Counted from the first letter of the stretch, positions 1-10,065 are shown. The stretch: DNA of 64,000 bases from Rosistilla oblonga (GCF_007751715.1 NZ_CP036292.1:4595339-4659338), one strand, 5' to 3'. Notes: generated from the letters alone by a model not told the origin. A program made the numbers and translations.

Positions 1-563
1 CGATTGAGGATTCGGCCGCGAATATCGCGGATCACCAGCGGCCGAGCATCGGGATTGACCGAGTCGATGATCGCAAGCGATCCCCGCTCCAGTTCGATCG
101 TTTCGGCACCGGGACCAAAGTTTGGCAACGGCAGCAACTTTTCGAGCGCCAGCTTGCCGTCGGGAGTAACATGCGACTTCAGTTCGATTCCGCGAAGGGT
201 CACCTTCTTCGGAGTGAAATCGAAATCGGCAAGCCGTTGGAGATTGAGATCGGTGTCGACCAAGATCTGTTCGACCTGAACAAACGCTTGGCACTCGGAC
301 TGGCGGCGAGCATCTCCCAAGACAAGTTGCTCGATGATGATCCCACGCCCCGGTTCGTACCGGGCCGCACGGATATCGACGTAGGCGTCGCGGTAATGCG
401 CCCGCAACTTGGCCAACAGATGCCGGCGAACCTGTTCCCCGGCGGTCATCGGCAGCGCAGCCCAACATGCTGCGGCGACCGCGACCAATAACAACAACAC
501 GAGCACCCACACAGAGACCTTCCCTGTGTTGGCGCGATGTCGAATTATTGTTGCCGTCAACAT
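1..563 (-). CDS. AsmA/TamB-like envelope protein, N-terminal part (runs off window)
   Basis: Reading the minus strand from an ATG at 563 gives an open frame to the window edge (about 187 codons). It begins with a short basic segment, then one hydrophobic helix (VSVWVLVLLLLVAVAAACW). This is followed by a beta-rich soluble part with lines such as DAYVDIRAARYEPGRGIIIE and a repeated pattern of scaffold strands ending in VIRDIRGRILN. This layout matches AsmA/DUF3971-type proteins, which are anchored in the inner membrane and reach into the periplasm, where the family moves or organises lipids. The family call is inference from architecture; the C-terminal part is missing. It lies 41 bp downstream of the membrane glycosyltransferase gene and points the same way. 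Confidence 0.6.
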   Translation of the reverse strand, partial: MLTATIIRHRANTGKVSVWVLVLLLLVAVAAACWAALPMTAGEQVRRHLLAKLRAHYRDAYVDIRAARYEPGRGIIIEQLVLGDARRQSECQAFVQVEQILVDTDLNLQRLADFDFTPKKVTLRGIELKSHVTPDGKLALEKLLPLPNFGPGAETIELERGSLAIIDSVNPDARPLVIRDIRGRILN

Positions 564-604
564 TCTTTTTGATTGTCGTTACGTTTGTAAGTCGTCGTTT
601 TGTA

Positions 605-1897
605 TTAAGTTGCTGCCGCGTTCCCAGAGCGGCGACCGATGATGCGGTTCATCCAATCCGCCCAGACCGGCGCGGCGAGGATCGTCAGAATCAAAACCGC
701 GGGCAAGCGATACCGCATCGATCCAATAAAGACCGCGTGTAGGCAGGTGAAATAGATCGCGGGAGCCCACAACATCCAGACCTCCCAACCGCGGCGGCGA
801 TGTTGCCACAGCCCGATCAACGCGGGAACGACAACGATCATCATCCCCGCTGCCGAAGCGAAGCGGATCGCAAATCCAGGGATCTCGTCGGCACTGGGCC
901 ATGGTCGCCACGTCCGGCCGACTTTGACCACTGCCAACCGCAGCACCTCGGCCGGATTCTCCAATGCCCACGTTTTTGCAGCTTGCGACATCCGCTGGTT
1001 CAAGCGGTATTCGAAGGTGCTGTCGGGATCTGCCGTTTGCGCATCGTGCAGTCGTTGCTGTTTGGCGAAATCGGAATTGAAGCTCATCCCCGTGTCGCTG
1101 GCTCCCGTCGCACCAGGATGTAATCCGTCGTACATGCTGGGGCCGACCTGCAGCGTCGTCAGCACAAAATGACCGGTGATCTGATAGCTGCGAGCCCACC
1201 AAGGTGACATCACAACGACAAACCCGATCAACATCGCCAATGCCATACTTGCGGTCTTGCGGTACTGCGACGGCACAAACAAGAACTGCAGCAGACACGT
1301 GAAGGGAGCGAACAACAGCCAGCTCGGGCGAGCTAGAACTGCAACAGCCGCGATCGCACCCGCCCCCGAGGCCCACCCGCCAACCGACCGCAGCCGCGTC
1401 GCGTTAAATGCCAATCGCCACAGCAACAGGTTGGCAACCATCATCGGAACAAAGGGGGCTTCGCTGAGAACCAAGATGCTCATCGAGATCGCCCCCGGAT
1501 GCAGCGCCGCCAAGATGCCGGCCCACGCAGCAGCGGTTCGACCGAACAACAGGTGCGCGTAATACATCACTCCGGCGACTGCCAACGTCCCCAACAAACA
1601 GCCCATCCAGCGGACGGCGAGAATGTTCCGATAGGGATCATCCACGTCGATCCAGGGGGCGATCATCAGCGGGTAGATCGGCACGCGGAAGATCTTCGCG
1701 TCGGGACCGCCGTATTCGTAGGGGAGCCCGCGGGCGATCTGCGTCGCTAGGGTCCAATAGCTTTCGGAATCACCGAAGGCAAAATGCTGATCCTGCCGGT
1801 CCAGCCGCTCCTGCCACCAATACGCAGCACCACACCGTGCCGCCAGCGCGACAAGCAGGATCGCTGAAAAAACGTGAATCGATCGGATGGGAAACAT
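605..1897 (-). CDS. multi-pass membrane glycosyltransferase, GT39/ArnT-like
   Basis: A 430-residue integral membrane protein. The N-terminal transmembrane segment is followed by a loop with the acidic pattern FGDSESYWTLATQIARGLPY, typical of the first periplasmic loop of GT-C enzymes (PMT/ArnT). About eight to ten further hydrophobic segments follow. GT-C members move sugars from polyprenyl-phosphate donors on the outer face of the inner membrane. The gene follows a second membrane protein and a dolichol-phosphate-type GT2 gene in the same orientation, a common partnership in which the GT2 makes the lipid-linked sugar and the GT-C protein uses it. Acceptor and donor cannot be told from sequence. 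Confidence 0.65.
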   Translation of the reverse strand: MFPIRSIHVFSAILLVALAARCGAAYWWQERLDRQDQHFAFGDSESYWTLATQIARGLPYEYGGPDAKIFRVPIYPLMIAPWIDVDDPYRNILAVRWMGCLLGTLAVAGVMYYAHLLFGRTAAAWAGILAALHPGAISMSILVLSEAPFVPMMVANLLLWRLAFNATRLRSVGGWASGAGAIAAVAVLARPSWLLFAPFTCLLQFLFVPSQYRKTASMALAMLIGFVVVMSPWWARSYQITGHFVLTTLQVGPSMYDGLHPGATGASDTGMSFNSDFAKQQRLHDAQTADPDSTFEYRLNQRMSQAAKTWALENPAEVLRLAVVKVGRTWRPWPSADEIPGFAIRFASAAGMMIVVVPALIGLWQHRRRGWEVWMLWAPAIYFTCLHAVFIGSMRYRLPAVLILTILAAPVWADWMNRIIGRRSGNAAAT

Positions 1898-1918
1898 CCG
1901 CGAATAGTAGTGGACCGA

Positions 1919-3517
1919 TTAATAGCTAAGCCAGCCCAGATAGTCCCAGTATTGGTAGATCCAGGGATGTTGCCATGGATTTTCTAGGGAACTGACCACC
2001 GAAAACAGCCCCACCGCTAGCATTCCACAGCCGAGCACCCTCCCCACCGGGTGGTTTGATATCCAGTCGGCGGCGGGCAGCAGCAGCCAGATCCACAGCG
2101 GAATGAACCACAGCATCCAGCGAAACGCACAGCTGACGCCACCGTAGTTGCGGTCGATCAATGGCCGAGCGATGTAGAACGCGAAGCAGACGAGTGTGGC
2201 GATAGCAATCGCCGCGGCGAGGTTGCGATAGCAAACCGTCTCGCTGCGAAGCCAGCACAAACAACCGACGATCGACAGCAACCAGATCGGCGTCAGCGAA
2301 AAAATTCCGTGATGCCCAAACGTCGCGTGGAAGGCGTACAGCCCGCGCGACCGCTCCCCTTTGTCGACACCTGCCCGGTACTTCGGCTGCCAATACGTTC
2401 CCGGATATTCGTACCAGTCATCCCATTGAGCGAGGATCCAGCCGGCGCCATCGCGGTTGATCGCGTAACGCATCTGGGAATCGGGCAGCCAGACTTCCAG
2501 CAGATCGGGTTTGGTCGTCTCGCGGATCTCCATCGCTGTTTCTTCGTCGATTGTCAGATCGTCGCCGCGATCCCCTTGAATCAACAGCGGGCGAATCGTT
2601 GCGACATCGGGAGCGTCGGAAACCGATTCGATGCGAGCGATCTCTGGCCCACTGCCGCGATGCGTGTAGGGAGGTCGCAGGCTGCCGTGGGCGTAATAAT
2701 TCGTCCCGAAGAATGCGACAGCAACAACCATCAAGCCCAACGCGTACATCGAAGTCGCTCGCAACCCAGACGACCAGAGCAGCAGAGCGCCCCACAAACA
2801 AGCCATCGAAAGCGCAGGGAGTTCGTTTGCCGCAGCAAATCCACCGGCGAGACCGGCCACAAAACCAAGGGCTGGAGAACTTCGTCGATCGCAGATCGCC
2901 AGCACACAGACCAGCGCAACCGCCGAACTGATCGCGGCCGGCAGATGATTGCTCAACGAGATCGCAAAGGGTACTAACAAGGTGCCACATGTGACCACAC
3001 TCGCGGCTAACAAACGGCCGAAGTTGGTTTTCCCATAACGTTCGATCAGCCCGAGCATGATGGCAAAATAAACGACCATCGGCAGGGCGTTGGTCAGCAC
3101 CAGCAACCAACGGCCAACCATAAACGGTTCGCCAAAAAGACTGGCTCCCGTCAGGGTTTTAAACGCCGCATAGACGCCCGCCAACATCGTCGGATACAGC
3201 GGCGGTTTGCTGCTGTAGTAGTGTTGTTGTCCGTCCTCGCCGCGATGCCGGACCATATCGATCGTGTACCAAACGCGGCGTTTTCGCACCGGTTCGCGAT
3301 AATCGACCTGTCGGTCGATCGCATAGGTTCCATCGTCGACCAGCGACGAAATCGTGCACCATCGGCTGCGATCGTTGGCACTCAGAAATGGGACTTCGCC
3401 GGTGCTCGATCGAACCACCGCGATTCGTCCGCAGATCATCGTCGTTGCGATCACGGTCAGCAGCAGATAGATCATCCGCCGCAGCTGGCGTTCCTTCAAC
3501 TGGGCAAGCTCAGACAT
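1919..3517 (-). CDS. large multi-pass membrane protein, glycosyltransferase-like
   Basis: 532 residues with an N-terminal membrane helix, a luminal loop rich in charged residues (near 45-105, including YYSSKPPLYPTMLAG) and at least eight more hydrophobic segments. A long soluble stretch follows in the middle (about 290-390). The SSKPPLYP motif resembles the first loop of ArnT/PMT-type GT-C enzymes, where a conserved Lys-Pro-Pro precedes the second helix. Its start overlaps the end of the upstream GT2 gene by 8 bp (3510-3517), which points to translational coupling and joint function. Family placement beyond GT-C-like is not possible by eye. Confidence 0.6.
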   Translation of the reverse strand: MSELAQLKERQLRRMIYLLLTVIATTMICGRIAVVRSSTGEVPFLSANDRSRWCTISSLVDDGTYAIDRQVDYREPVRKRRVWYTIDMVRHRGEDGQQHYYSSKPPLYPTMLAGVYAAFKTLTGASLFGEPFMVGRWLLVLTNALPMVVYFAIMLGLIERYGKTNFGRLLAASVVTCGTLLVPFAISLSNHLPAAISSAVALVCVLAICDRRSSPALGFVAGLAGGFAAANELPALSMACLWGALLLWSSGLRATSMYALGLMVVAVAFFGTNYYAHGSLRPPYTHRGSGPEIARIESVSDAPDVATIRPLLIQGDRGDDLTIDEETAMEIRETTKPDLLEVWLPDSQMRYAINRDGAGWILAQWDDWYEYPGTYWQPKYRAGVDKGERSRGLYAFHATFGHHGIFSLTPIWLLSIVGCLCWLRSETVCYRNLAAAIAIATLVCFAFYIARPLIDRNYGGVSCAFRWMLWFIPLWIWLLLPAADWISNHPVGRVLGCGMLAVGLFSVVSSLENPWQHPWIYQYWDYLGWLSY

Positions 3518-4511
3518 CGGTCGACGCCTCGGTTCGCTCGGCGATCGAATACGGTTGCACCTCGCGTCGCGAGGTTGCCGTCAGCAATTCGGCTAACAAC
3601 CCAGCGATCATCAACTGCGTACCAACTAAAAAAGCCATGATGCAGAAGTAGAAGATCGCTCGGGTGTGCAGATGCATGTCGTCTTCAGGCAGATCGTTCA
3701 ATCGGGTGAAGACCCACGAGATCGACAACCAAACCAATCCGGCCAGGCCCAACAGAGTGCTCAAAATCCCTGTCGTCCCCATCAGATGCAGCGGACGCTG
3801 CGAGTACCCGGTCAAAAAATAGACGGTCGCCAAATCCAAGAACCCTTTCACCAATCGCCGCACACCATACTTCGAGTGTCCATACTTCCTAGCGTGGTGT
3901 TCGACAGCGATCTCGCTGACACGCCATCCTTTGGCGGCGGCCAAGACGGGGACAAAGCGATGCAGTTCGCCGTACAGTTTCACCTCGTCGAAGACCTCGC
4001 GGCGATAGGCCTTAAAACCGCAGTTGTGATCGTGGATGCGGACGCCGGTCAACGCACCGACCATCCAATTAAAAACGCGGCTGGGCAAGACCTTGTGCCA
4101 CGGATCGTGCCGGACCTGCTTCCATCCGCTGACGACATCAAAACCTTCGTGCAGCCGCTGCAGGAAACGCGGGATCTCTTTCGGATCGTCCTGCAGATCG
4201 CCATCCATCGTGATGATGAAGGTGCCGCGAGCGGCGTCGAACCCGGCCGCCAAGCCGGCAGCTTTTCCAAAGTTGGTGCGAAAGCGGAGCCCTTGCACGC
4301 GGGGGTCGCGAGCTGCCAAGCCCTGCACTTTTTGCCACGATGCGTCGGTCGATCCGTCGTCGATGAAAATCATCTCGGCGTCGTATCCGTTTTCTTGAAC
4401 GACTTCGCTGATCGCCGCATGCAATTCATCGAGGCTGTCCTCTTCATTGCAGACCGGGATCACAAAGCTGATCGATTCAGCGGCAGCGGCGGGGGGGGTG
4501 GGCTGAGTCAC
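3510..4511 (-). CDS. GT2 polyprenyl-phosphate glycosyltransferase (DPM1/ArnC-like)
   Basis: 333 residues. A GT-A fold starts at ISFVIPVCNEEDSL (about 14-27), with the metal-binding region around FIDDGSTD (near 49-56) and ITMDGDLQDDP (near 94-104), where the DGD is the DXD-like motif. Two hydrophobic segments follow near the C-terminus, as in ArnC/GtrB-type enzymes that transfer a sugar from a nucleotide donor to a polyprenyl phosphate on the cytoplasmic face. It overlaps the next gene by 8 bp and is the first of three minus-strand glycosyltransferase-type genes. The sugar is unknown. The GT2 family call is secure. Confidence 0.85.
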   Translation of the reverse strand: MTQPTPPAAAAESISFVIPVCNEEDSLDELHAAISEVVQENGYDAEMIFIDDGSTDASWQKVQGLAARDPRVQGLRFRTNFGKAAGLAAGFDAARGTFIITMDGDLQDDPKEIPRFLQRLHEGFDVVSGWKQVRHDPWHKVLPSRVFNWMVGALTGVRIHDHNCGFKAYRREVFDEVKLYGELHRFVPVLAAAKGWRVSEIAVEHHARKYGHSKYGVRRLVKGFLDLATVYFLTGYSQRPLHLMGTTGILSTLLGLAGLVWLSISWVFTRLNDLPEDDMHLHTRAIFYFCIMAFLVGTQLMIAGLLAELLTATSRREVQPYSIAERTEASTDV

Positions 4512-4628
4512 TGTAAAATGAAGCTGCGAATTGGAGGGGATAAAGGGTCGGCAAGCGGGCCAACTTGCCAGCTGGGGATCGCGGTGGCGAGCCCGACATC
4601 ATAGCCCAGGGCCTGGGAAAACGCTATC

Positions 4629-5681
4629 TCAAGGGTTTTGTTCGATCGCGTCGGCCAGCGATTTTAGAAACGCTTCGATCTCCTGCTCGGTCGTGTTCCA
4701 GGAACACATCAGCCGCGATTCACCGACGCCAATGAAGTCGTGGAAGTGCCAACCGGCGGACCGCAGCGCCGCGGCGACCGCCGGTGGAAACTGCAGGAAG
4801 ACCGCGTTGGATTCGACATTATTGCGAACGCTGACGCCCGGGAACGCCTGCAACCGCTCGGCAAACAGGCGGGCCATCGCGTTGGCATGCTGAGCGTTTT
4901 TCAGCCAGACTCCCGATTCCAACAGACCAACCCAAGGCGCCGACAGGTATCGCATCTTCGAAGCCAATTGGCCGGCCTGCTTGCAGCGGTACTCGAACTC
5001 ATAGGCGAGATCGTCATCGAAGAAGACGACACAGTCGCCGACCGCCATCCCGTTTTTGGTTCCGCCCAGGCACAGCACATCGACTCCGGCCTTCCAAGTC
5101 AGCTCTTTCGGAGAGACGTTTAATGTCGCCAGCGCGTTGGCGAATCGCGAACCATCCATGTGCAGGTTCAAGTGCAAGCGTCGCGCGGTTTCGTAGATCC
5201 GGTCGAGATCCTCGCTGCGATAGACGGTCCCCATCTCCGTCGCTTGAGTGATGCTGAGCACTTTGGGTTTGGGGAAATGGACGTCCGATCGGCGGCGGAC
5301 CACTTTTTCCACAGCCGCCGGATCGACGCGGCCTCCTTCGCCTTCGACCAACAACAATTTCGTGCCGTTGGAAAAGAACTCCGGGCCACCACATTCATCC
5401 GTCTCCACGTGTGCCAATTGATGAGCCAACACGCTGTGATACGACTGGCACATCGACGCTAGCGCCAACGAATTTGCGGCCGTTCCGTTGAAGATGAAAT
5501 AGACGTGGCAATCGAATTCGAAGATCTCACGGACTAGATCACGAGCCCGTTTGGTCCATGGGTCGTCCCCATAAGAGGCTGCGTATCCGCTGTTGGCTTC
5601 CAACATCGCATTCCACGCTTCGGGACAGACTCCCGAAGTGTTGTCGCTGGCAAACTGAAATCCAGGTTCGATGGCGTTCAT
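4629..5681 (-). CDS. threonine aldolase family PLP enzyme
   Basis: 350 residues in the beta-eliminating lyase / low-specificity threonine aldolase family (fold type I PLP enzymes), which split L-threonine or L-allo-threonine into glycine and acetaldehyde. The visible landmarks are FASDNTSGVCP at the N-terminus, FNGTAANSLAL (near 64-74), HMDGSRFANA (Asp176, contacts the pyridine ring) and LGGTKNG with the Schiff-base Lys209. Length fits the family. It stands alone, 117 bp upstream of the glycosyltransferase cluster. Members of this family can act on other beta-hydroxy amino acids, so the substrate is not certain and I do not assign ltaE. Confidence 0.85.
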   Translation of the reverse strand: MNAIEPGFQFASDNTSGVCPEAWNAMLEANSGYAASYGDDPWTKRARDLVREIFEFDCHVYFIFNGTAANSLALASMCQSYHSVLAHQLAHVETDECGGPEFFSNGTKLLLVEGEGGRVDPAAVEKVVRRRSDVHFPKPKVLSITQATEMGTVYRSEDLDRIYETARRLHLNLHMDGSRFANALATLNVSPKELTWKAGVDVLCLGGTKNGMAVGDCVVFFDDDLAYEFEYRCKQAGQLASKMRYLSAPWVGLLESGVWLKNAQHANAMARLFAERLQAFPGVSVRNNVESNAVFLQFPPAVAAALRSAGWHFHDFIGVGESRLMCSWNTTEQEIEAFLKSLADAIEQNP

Positions 5682-5913
5682 CGTCTTCGTCGATCCCGAG
5701 GTTGAAAAGTCTTCGCAAACGTTCGGATCCTAGCTTAACGAGAATGAATCATTGCGATAGTGCGTAGATGTCTTTCATTTCGCTGCGATTCATGTCACAA
5801 TAAAGCACCCCCGCCTCCAATCCTCCTTCCTATTCCCGCTGCCTCGCGACTGCGAAGTTTCGCTTCGCACGATGCGTCTGCGTATCGGGCCCCTCCTTCC
5901 CGTCAGGTTTGCG

Positions 5914-8556
5914 ATGCATCAGAAACCTTTCGTCACCCTAGGCTTGATTGTCGCTGGGATCAGTTTCCTGCTGCCCCAAGTTGTCGCTGGCAGCGAGCCA
6001 GCCGATTCACCGCAGTTCGAAACGCACGTCCGCGCGATCTTTAAAAAGCACTGCTTCCATTGCCACGGCGAAGAGGAGCATCCCGAGGGATCGTTGGATC
6101 TACGGCTGGTTCGCTTCATGCACTCCGGCGGCGATTCGGGCCCCGCGATCATCCCCGGTGCCGCCGACGAAAGCGTTCTTTTCCAACGGATGCGCGATGG
6201 CGAGATGCCGCCGGACGAGAGCAAGCTGTGCAGCGAAGAGGAGCTTGAAATCGTGCGACAGTGGATCGAGGCGGGAGCGACAACGCTTCGCCCCGAGCCC
6301 GAATCGATCGATGACACGATGTTGATCACCGAAGAGGAACGATCGCATTGGTCGTTGCAGCCGATCGTTCGGCCTTCCGTTCCGCAAGTTGCCGACGCTG
6401 AGGCGGTTGCCAACCCAATCGACGCCTTTTTGTTGGCCAAGCTGGAAGCGAGAGGATTTGGATTCAGTCCTCGCGCCCCTGCAAATGCCTTGATTCGCCG
6501 GCTGTTCATCGATCTGCACGGCGTGCCGCCAACGCCGCAAGATGTCGAAGCGTTTGCCGCCGACAACGATCAGGTCGCCTGGCAGCAATGGATCGATCGC
6601 TTATTGAGCAAACATGAGTATGGCGAACGCTGGGCCCGGCACTGGCTGGACGTCGCCGGTTACGCCGACAGCGAAGGCTACAACGATGTCGACGCGCCGC
6701 GGCCCCATGCGTGGCGATACCGCGACTATGTGATCCGCGCCTTTAATAACGACAAGCCGTTCGATCGTTTCATCCACGAACAACTGGCTGGCGACGAAAT
6801 GATCTCCACGCCGCTGAACAACTTAAGCGCCGAAGACGCCGAATTGCTGACCGCGACCGGATTCTTGCGGATGGCTCCCGATGGGACTGGCGGCGCTGTC
6901 GACGACGTCAACGTGGCTCGCAACGCAACGATCGCCGACACCGTCACGATCGTTTCATCTTCGTTGCTGGCGATGACTGTCGGTTGCGCGCAATGTCACG
7001 ACCATCGCTACGATCCGATCTCGCACGAAGACTACTTCCGTTTCCGAGCGATCTTCGAGCCGGGATTCGATTGGCAGAAATGGCGTAGCCCGCCGAAGCG
7101 TTTGGTTTCGCTGTACACCGATGCGATGCGAGCCGAGGCGGCGAAGGTGGAAGCCGAAGCTAAAAAGCTCGACGCCAAGCGAATCGCCAAACAGACCGAA
7201 TTCATCAACGCTACGTTCGAAAAACAACTGGAGAAGCTGCCCGAAGAGACGCACGAACTGGCTCGCGAGACTCACAAGACGCCAGCAAAAAAGCGAACCG
7301 ATGAACAGAAAGCTCTGATCAAAAAGTACCCCAAGCTGAACGTGACGGCCAGTTCGCTGTACCTTTACGATCGCAAGGCCTCGGACGAATTGAAGGCGAT
7401 GGCGGCAGAGGCGAAGAAGGTTCGGGACACGAAGCCGAAACAAGAGTTTGTCCGCGCGTTGACCGAAGTTCCCGGACGCGTGCCGGTGACTCAATTGTTC
7501 TATCGCGGCGATCACGAACAACCCAAGCAGGAACTGCAGCCGGGAGGGCTGACCGTCGTTTCGATGAACGTCGACCTTCCCGAGGTCCCCGCCAACGACA
7601 CCGCGTTGCCAACCACAGGGCGACGGCTGGCATTCGCCAGGCGGTTGACCGATCCCAAACATCCGTTGACGGCGCGGGCCTTGGTCAACCGAATCTGGAT
7701 GCATCACTTCGGCCGCGGCTTGGTCACATCCCCCAACGATTTTGGCGTCCTCGGGCAACCGCCGTCGCATCCGGAATTGCTCGATTGGTTGGCGTCAGAG
7801 TTTATCGACAGCGGTTGGAGCCTGAAGCACATCCATCGATTGATCCTCTCTTCGACAGCATGGCAACAACAATTGCGCGTCGCCCCCGACCAGATCGCAG
7901 CCGATCCGGACAACGAACTCTACGGCGGAGCGCGTCTGTTGCGTCTCGATGCCGAAGCGATTCGGGACAGCATGTTGGCGATCGCCGACCAAATCAATTC
8001 CAAGCCGTTTGGACCGGCCATTCCAGTGATGCCCGATCCCGTCGGACGCTTCGTCATCGGAATCGAAAACAGCAGCGCTGGCCGCCCCGGTGCGGTGATC
8101 GACATGAAGGGTGAAGATCTGCGACGCAGCGTCTATGTCCAGGTCCGACGAAGCCAACCGTTGAGCGTGTTGGAAGCGTTTGATCAACCGATCATGACTC
8201 CGAATTGCGACCTGCGACGGCCTTCGACCAGTTCAACGCAGTCGCTGATGATGCTCAACAGCGATCAAGTGCTCGAGTACTCACGGTTGCTTGCCGAGCG
8301 ATTGCAACGCGATGCCGCAGATGATCTCGACACGCAAATCCAGCTCGCTTGGCGACTGATCTTCGCTCGCGATTGCAGCGACGACGAACGGGCTGCCGCA
8401 AAAGATTTGGTCGCCGAACAGGCAGCCATTTTTGCGACACAGCCAGCTTACAAGGCCGATGCAAAGAAGAAGCCTCAACGAACTCCGGACCAGGAAGCGC
8501 TGGCGACATTGTGCCAGATGTTGTTCAGCTCTAACGAATTCTTGTACGTGGATTAA
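5914..8556 (+). CDS. planctomycete cytochrome protein, PSCyt1-DUF1549-DUF1553
   Basis: About 880 residues. The start at 5914 puts a signal peptide (HQKPFVTLGLIVAGISFLLP) at the N-terminus; an in-frame ATG 14 codons earlier would push it inward. The PSCyt1 domain carries haem motif CFHCH about 47 residues in. The DUF1549 part has a second CAQCH motif followed by DHRYDPISHEDYF, and the C-terminal DUF1553 part begins around GRRLAFARRLTDPKHPLTARALVNRIW. A charged, probably helical insert (Lys/Glu-rich) separates the two. The family is expanded in planctomycetes, is presumably periplasmic or exported, and almost always precedes a DUF1501 gene, as here with a 6 bp gap. The reaction is not established. 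Confidence 0.85.
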   Translation: MHQKPFVTLGLIVAGISFLLPQVVAGSEPADSPQFETHVRAIFKKHCFHCHGEEEHPEGSLDLRLVRFMHSGGDSGPAIIPGAADESVLFQRMRDGEMPPDESKLCSEEELEIVRQWIEAGATTLRPEPESIDDTMLITEEERSHWSLQPIVRPSVPQVADAEAVANPIDAFLLAKLEARGFGFSPRAPANALIRRLFIDLHGVPPTPQDVEAFAADNDQVAWQQWIDRLLSKHEYGERWARHWLDVAGYADSEGYNDVDAPRPHAWRYRDYVIRAFNNDKPFDRFIHEQLAGDEMISTPLNNLSAEDAELLTATGFLRMAPDGTGGAVDDVNVARNATIADTVTIVSSSLLAMTVGCAQCHDHRYDPISHEDYFRFRAIFEPGFDWQKWRSPPKRLVSLYTDAMRAEAAKVEAEAKKLDAKRIAKQTEFINATFEKQLEKLPEETHELARETHKTPAKKRTDEQKALIKKYPKLNVTASSLYLYDRKASDELKAMAAEAKKVRDTKPKQEFVRALTEVPGRVPVTQLFYRGDHEQPKQELQPGGLTVVSMNVDLPEVPANDTALPTTGRRLAFARRLTDPKHPLTARALVNRIWMHHFGRGLVTSPNDFGVLGQPPSHPELLDWLASEFIDSGWSLKHIHRLILSSTAWQQQLRVAPDQIAADPDNELYGGARLLRLDAEAIRDSMLAIADQINSKPFGPAIPVMPDPVGRFVIGIENSSAGRPGAVIDMKGEDLRRSVYVQVRRSQPLSVLEAFDQPIMTPNCDLRRPSTSSTQSLMMLNSDQVLEYSRLLAERLQRDAADDLDTQIQLAWRLIFARDCSDDERAAAKDLVAEQAAIFATQPAYKADAKKKPQRTPDQEALATLCQMLFSSNEFLYVD

Positions 8557-8562
8557 GACGCA

Positions 8563-10017
8563 ATGACTAAGCTCCCAAATATCGATAGCGTTTCGGCACG
8601 CCGACACTTCATGGCCTCGAGCGCGATGAGCGTTGGATCGCTGGCGATGGCATGGATGAACCAACAGGAAGCCAAGGCGAATCCGCAGCAGCCGAACCTG
8701 GAACCGCTCTCTTTCGACACGCTCCCCAAGCAACCGCACCATCCGCCCAAAGCCAAGGCGATGATTTCGTTGTGGATGCAGGGCGGGCCCAGCCACCACG
8801 ACATGTTCGATCCGAAGCCGGAGATGGTCAAACATGACGGCGAAGATTTTCCCGACGAGATCAAATATGACGACGCGGCTAACGCAAGTTCCAAGATCTT
8901 TGCATCGCCATGGAAATTCTCGCCGCAGGGCGAGTGTGGGATGGAATTGTCGGAACTGATCCCGCACACCGGGTCGATCGCCGACGAAATCTGCCTGATC
9001 CGGTCGACCAAAACCGGCGTCAACAACCACGGCCAATCGATCCGCGCGCTGCAGACCGGCCGAATCACCGCCGGCCGCCCCTCGCTGGGCAGCTGGCTTA
9101 ACTACGGTCTCGGCAGCGAAGCGGATAACCTTCCGGCGTTTCTGGCGCTGATCGATCCGGGCCAGCTGCCGGTGATGGGAGTGGAAAACTGGTCCAACGG
9201 CTGGCTACCATCGGTCTATCAAGGAACAGTGATCCGGCCGACCGAACCGCGAATCCTCGACCTAACTCCGCCAGCTCACTTGAAGGGAAAAGCCCAAGCG
9301 CGAGCGCTCGAATTTCTGGAGCAATTGAACGAACAGCATCGCGCCCAGCGACCGGGGCAACACGATCTGCAAGCTCGGATCGCCAGTTACCAATTGGCGG
9401 CGAAGATGCAAGTTGCCGCGACCGATGCGATGGACCTGAGCCAAGAGAGCCGGGCGACTCAGGAAATGTATGGGATGCACGAAAAGGAGACCGCCGATTA
9501 CGGCAGCCGTTGCCTGATCGCTCGACGATTGATCGAACGGGGCGTCCGTTTTGTGCAGGTCTACACCGCGAACCAATTGTGGGACAGCCACGGCGGCATC
9601 ATCAAGGGCCTTCCGGCCGCGTGTCGCAAGGTCGACCGACCGAGCGCCGCGTTGGTGCGGGATCTAAAACAGCGCGGCCTGCTCGATTCGACCGTCGTCC
9701 ACTGGGGCGGTGAGATGGGGCGATTACCTGTCGTGCAAAACGATGCCGGACGCGCTAAATACGGTCGCGATCACAACACCCACGGATTCAGCATGTGGGT
9801 CGCCGGCGGCGGCTTTAAAGCCGGCCACGTGCATGGCAAGACCGATGAGTGGGGTCACAAAGCGATCGAAGATGTCGTCAACCACTTCGACTACCACGCC
9901 ACGCTATTGCATTTGTTTGGCCTGGATCACGAGAAGTTGACGTTCCATCGCGCCAACCGCGACCAAACGCTCACCGATGGCCAACCGGGCCAAGTGATCC
10001 CAGGACTGTTGGCTTAA
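8563..10017 (+). CDS. DUF1501 protein (alkaline-phosphatase-like fold), Tat-type leader
   Basis: 484 residues. The N-terminus has ARRHFMASSAMSVGSLAMAW, a twin-arginine-like leader. The body shows the DUF1501 signatures: SLWMQGGPSHHDMFDPKPE, LIPHTGSIADEICLIRS, WGGEMGRLPVVQND, GRDHNTHGFSMWVAGGG and a His-rich HFDYHATLLHLFGL near the end. These recall metal sites of the sulfatase/phosphatase superfamily, but the activity is unproven. It is probably cotranscribed with the PSCyt gene 6 bp upstream. Its last 106 bp recur, diverged, at 20931-21036, marking the far edge of the island that starts directly after this stop codon. Confidence 0.85.
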   Translation: MTKLPNIDSVSARRHFMASSAMSVGSLAMAWMNQQEAKANPQQPNLEPLSFDTLPKQPHHPPKAKAMISLWMQGGPSHHDMFDPKPEMVKHDGEDFPDEIKYDDAANASSKIFASPWKFSPQGECGMELSELIPHTGSIADEICLIRSTKTGVNNHGQSIRALQTGRITAGRPSLGSWLNYGLGSEADNLPAFLALIDPGQLPVMGVENWSNGWLPSVYQGTVIRPTEPRILDLTPPAHLKGKAQARALEFLEQLNEQHRAQRPGQHDLQARIASYQLAAKMQVAATDAMDLSQESRATQEMYGMHEKETADYGSRCLIARRLIERGVRFVQVYTANQLWDSHGGIIKGLPAACRKVDRPSAALVRDLKQRGLLDSTVVHWGGEMGRLPVVQNDAGRAKYGRDHNTHGFSMWVAGGGFKAGHVHGKTDEWGHKAIEDVVNHFDYHATLLHLFGLDHEKLTFHRANRDQTLTDGQPGQVIPGLLA

Positions 10018-10018
10018 G
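9913..10018 (+). repeat. left copy of 106 bp direct repeat (DUF1501 gene tail)
   Basis: The last 35 codons and stop of the DUF1501 gene align without gaps to 20931-21036 in the same orientation. I count 7 mismatches in 106 bp: five silent, plus D to E and K to Q. Together the two copies bracket the 10.0-20.9 kb island. Confidence 0.85.
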
Positions 10019-10065
10019 CACGTCGTATCATATTTTCTCGTTGCAGCGCGAGCGTACCCCGCCGC

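Noticed and set aside
5872-5913. Earlier ATG for the first cytochrome gene
   Set aside because: It would place an Arg/Pro-rich segment before an otherwise normal signal peptide; 5914 fits better.
6955-7770. 271-codon minus-strand frame
   Set aside because: Antisense to the PSCyt/DUF1553 gene; no domain or start signal.
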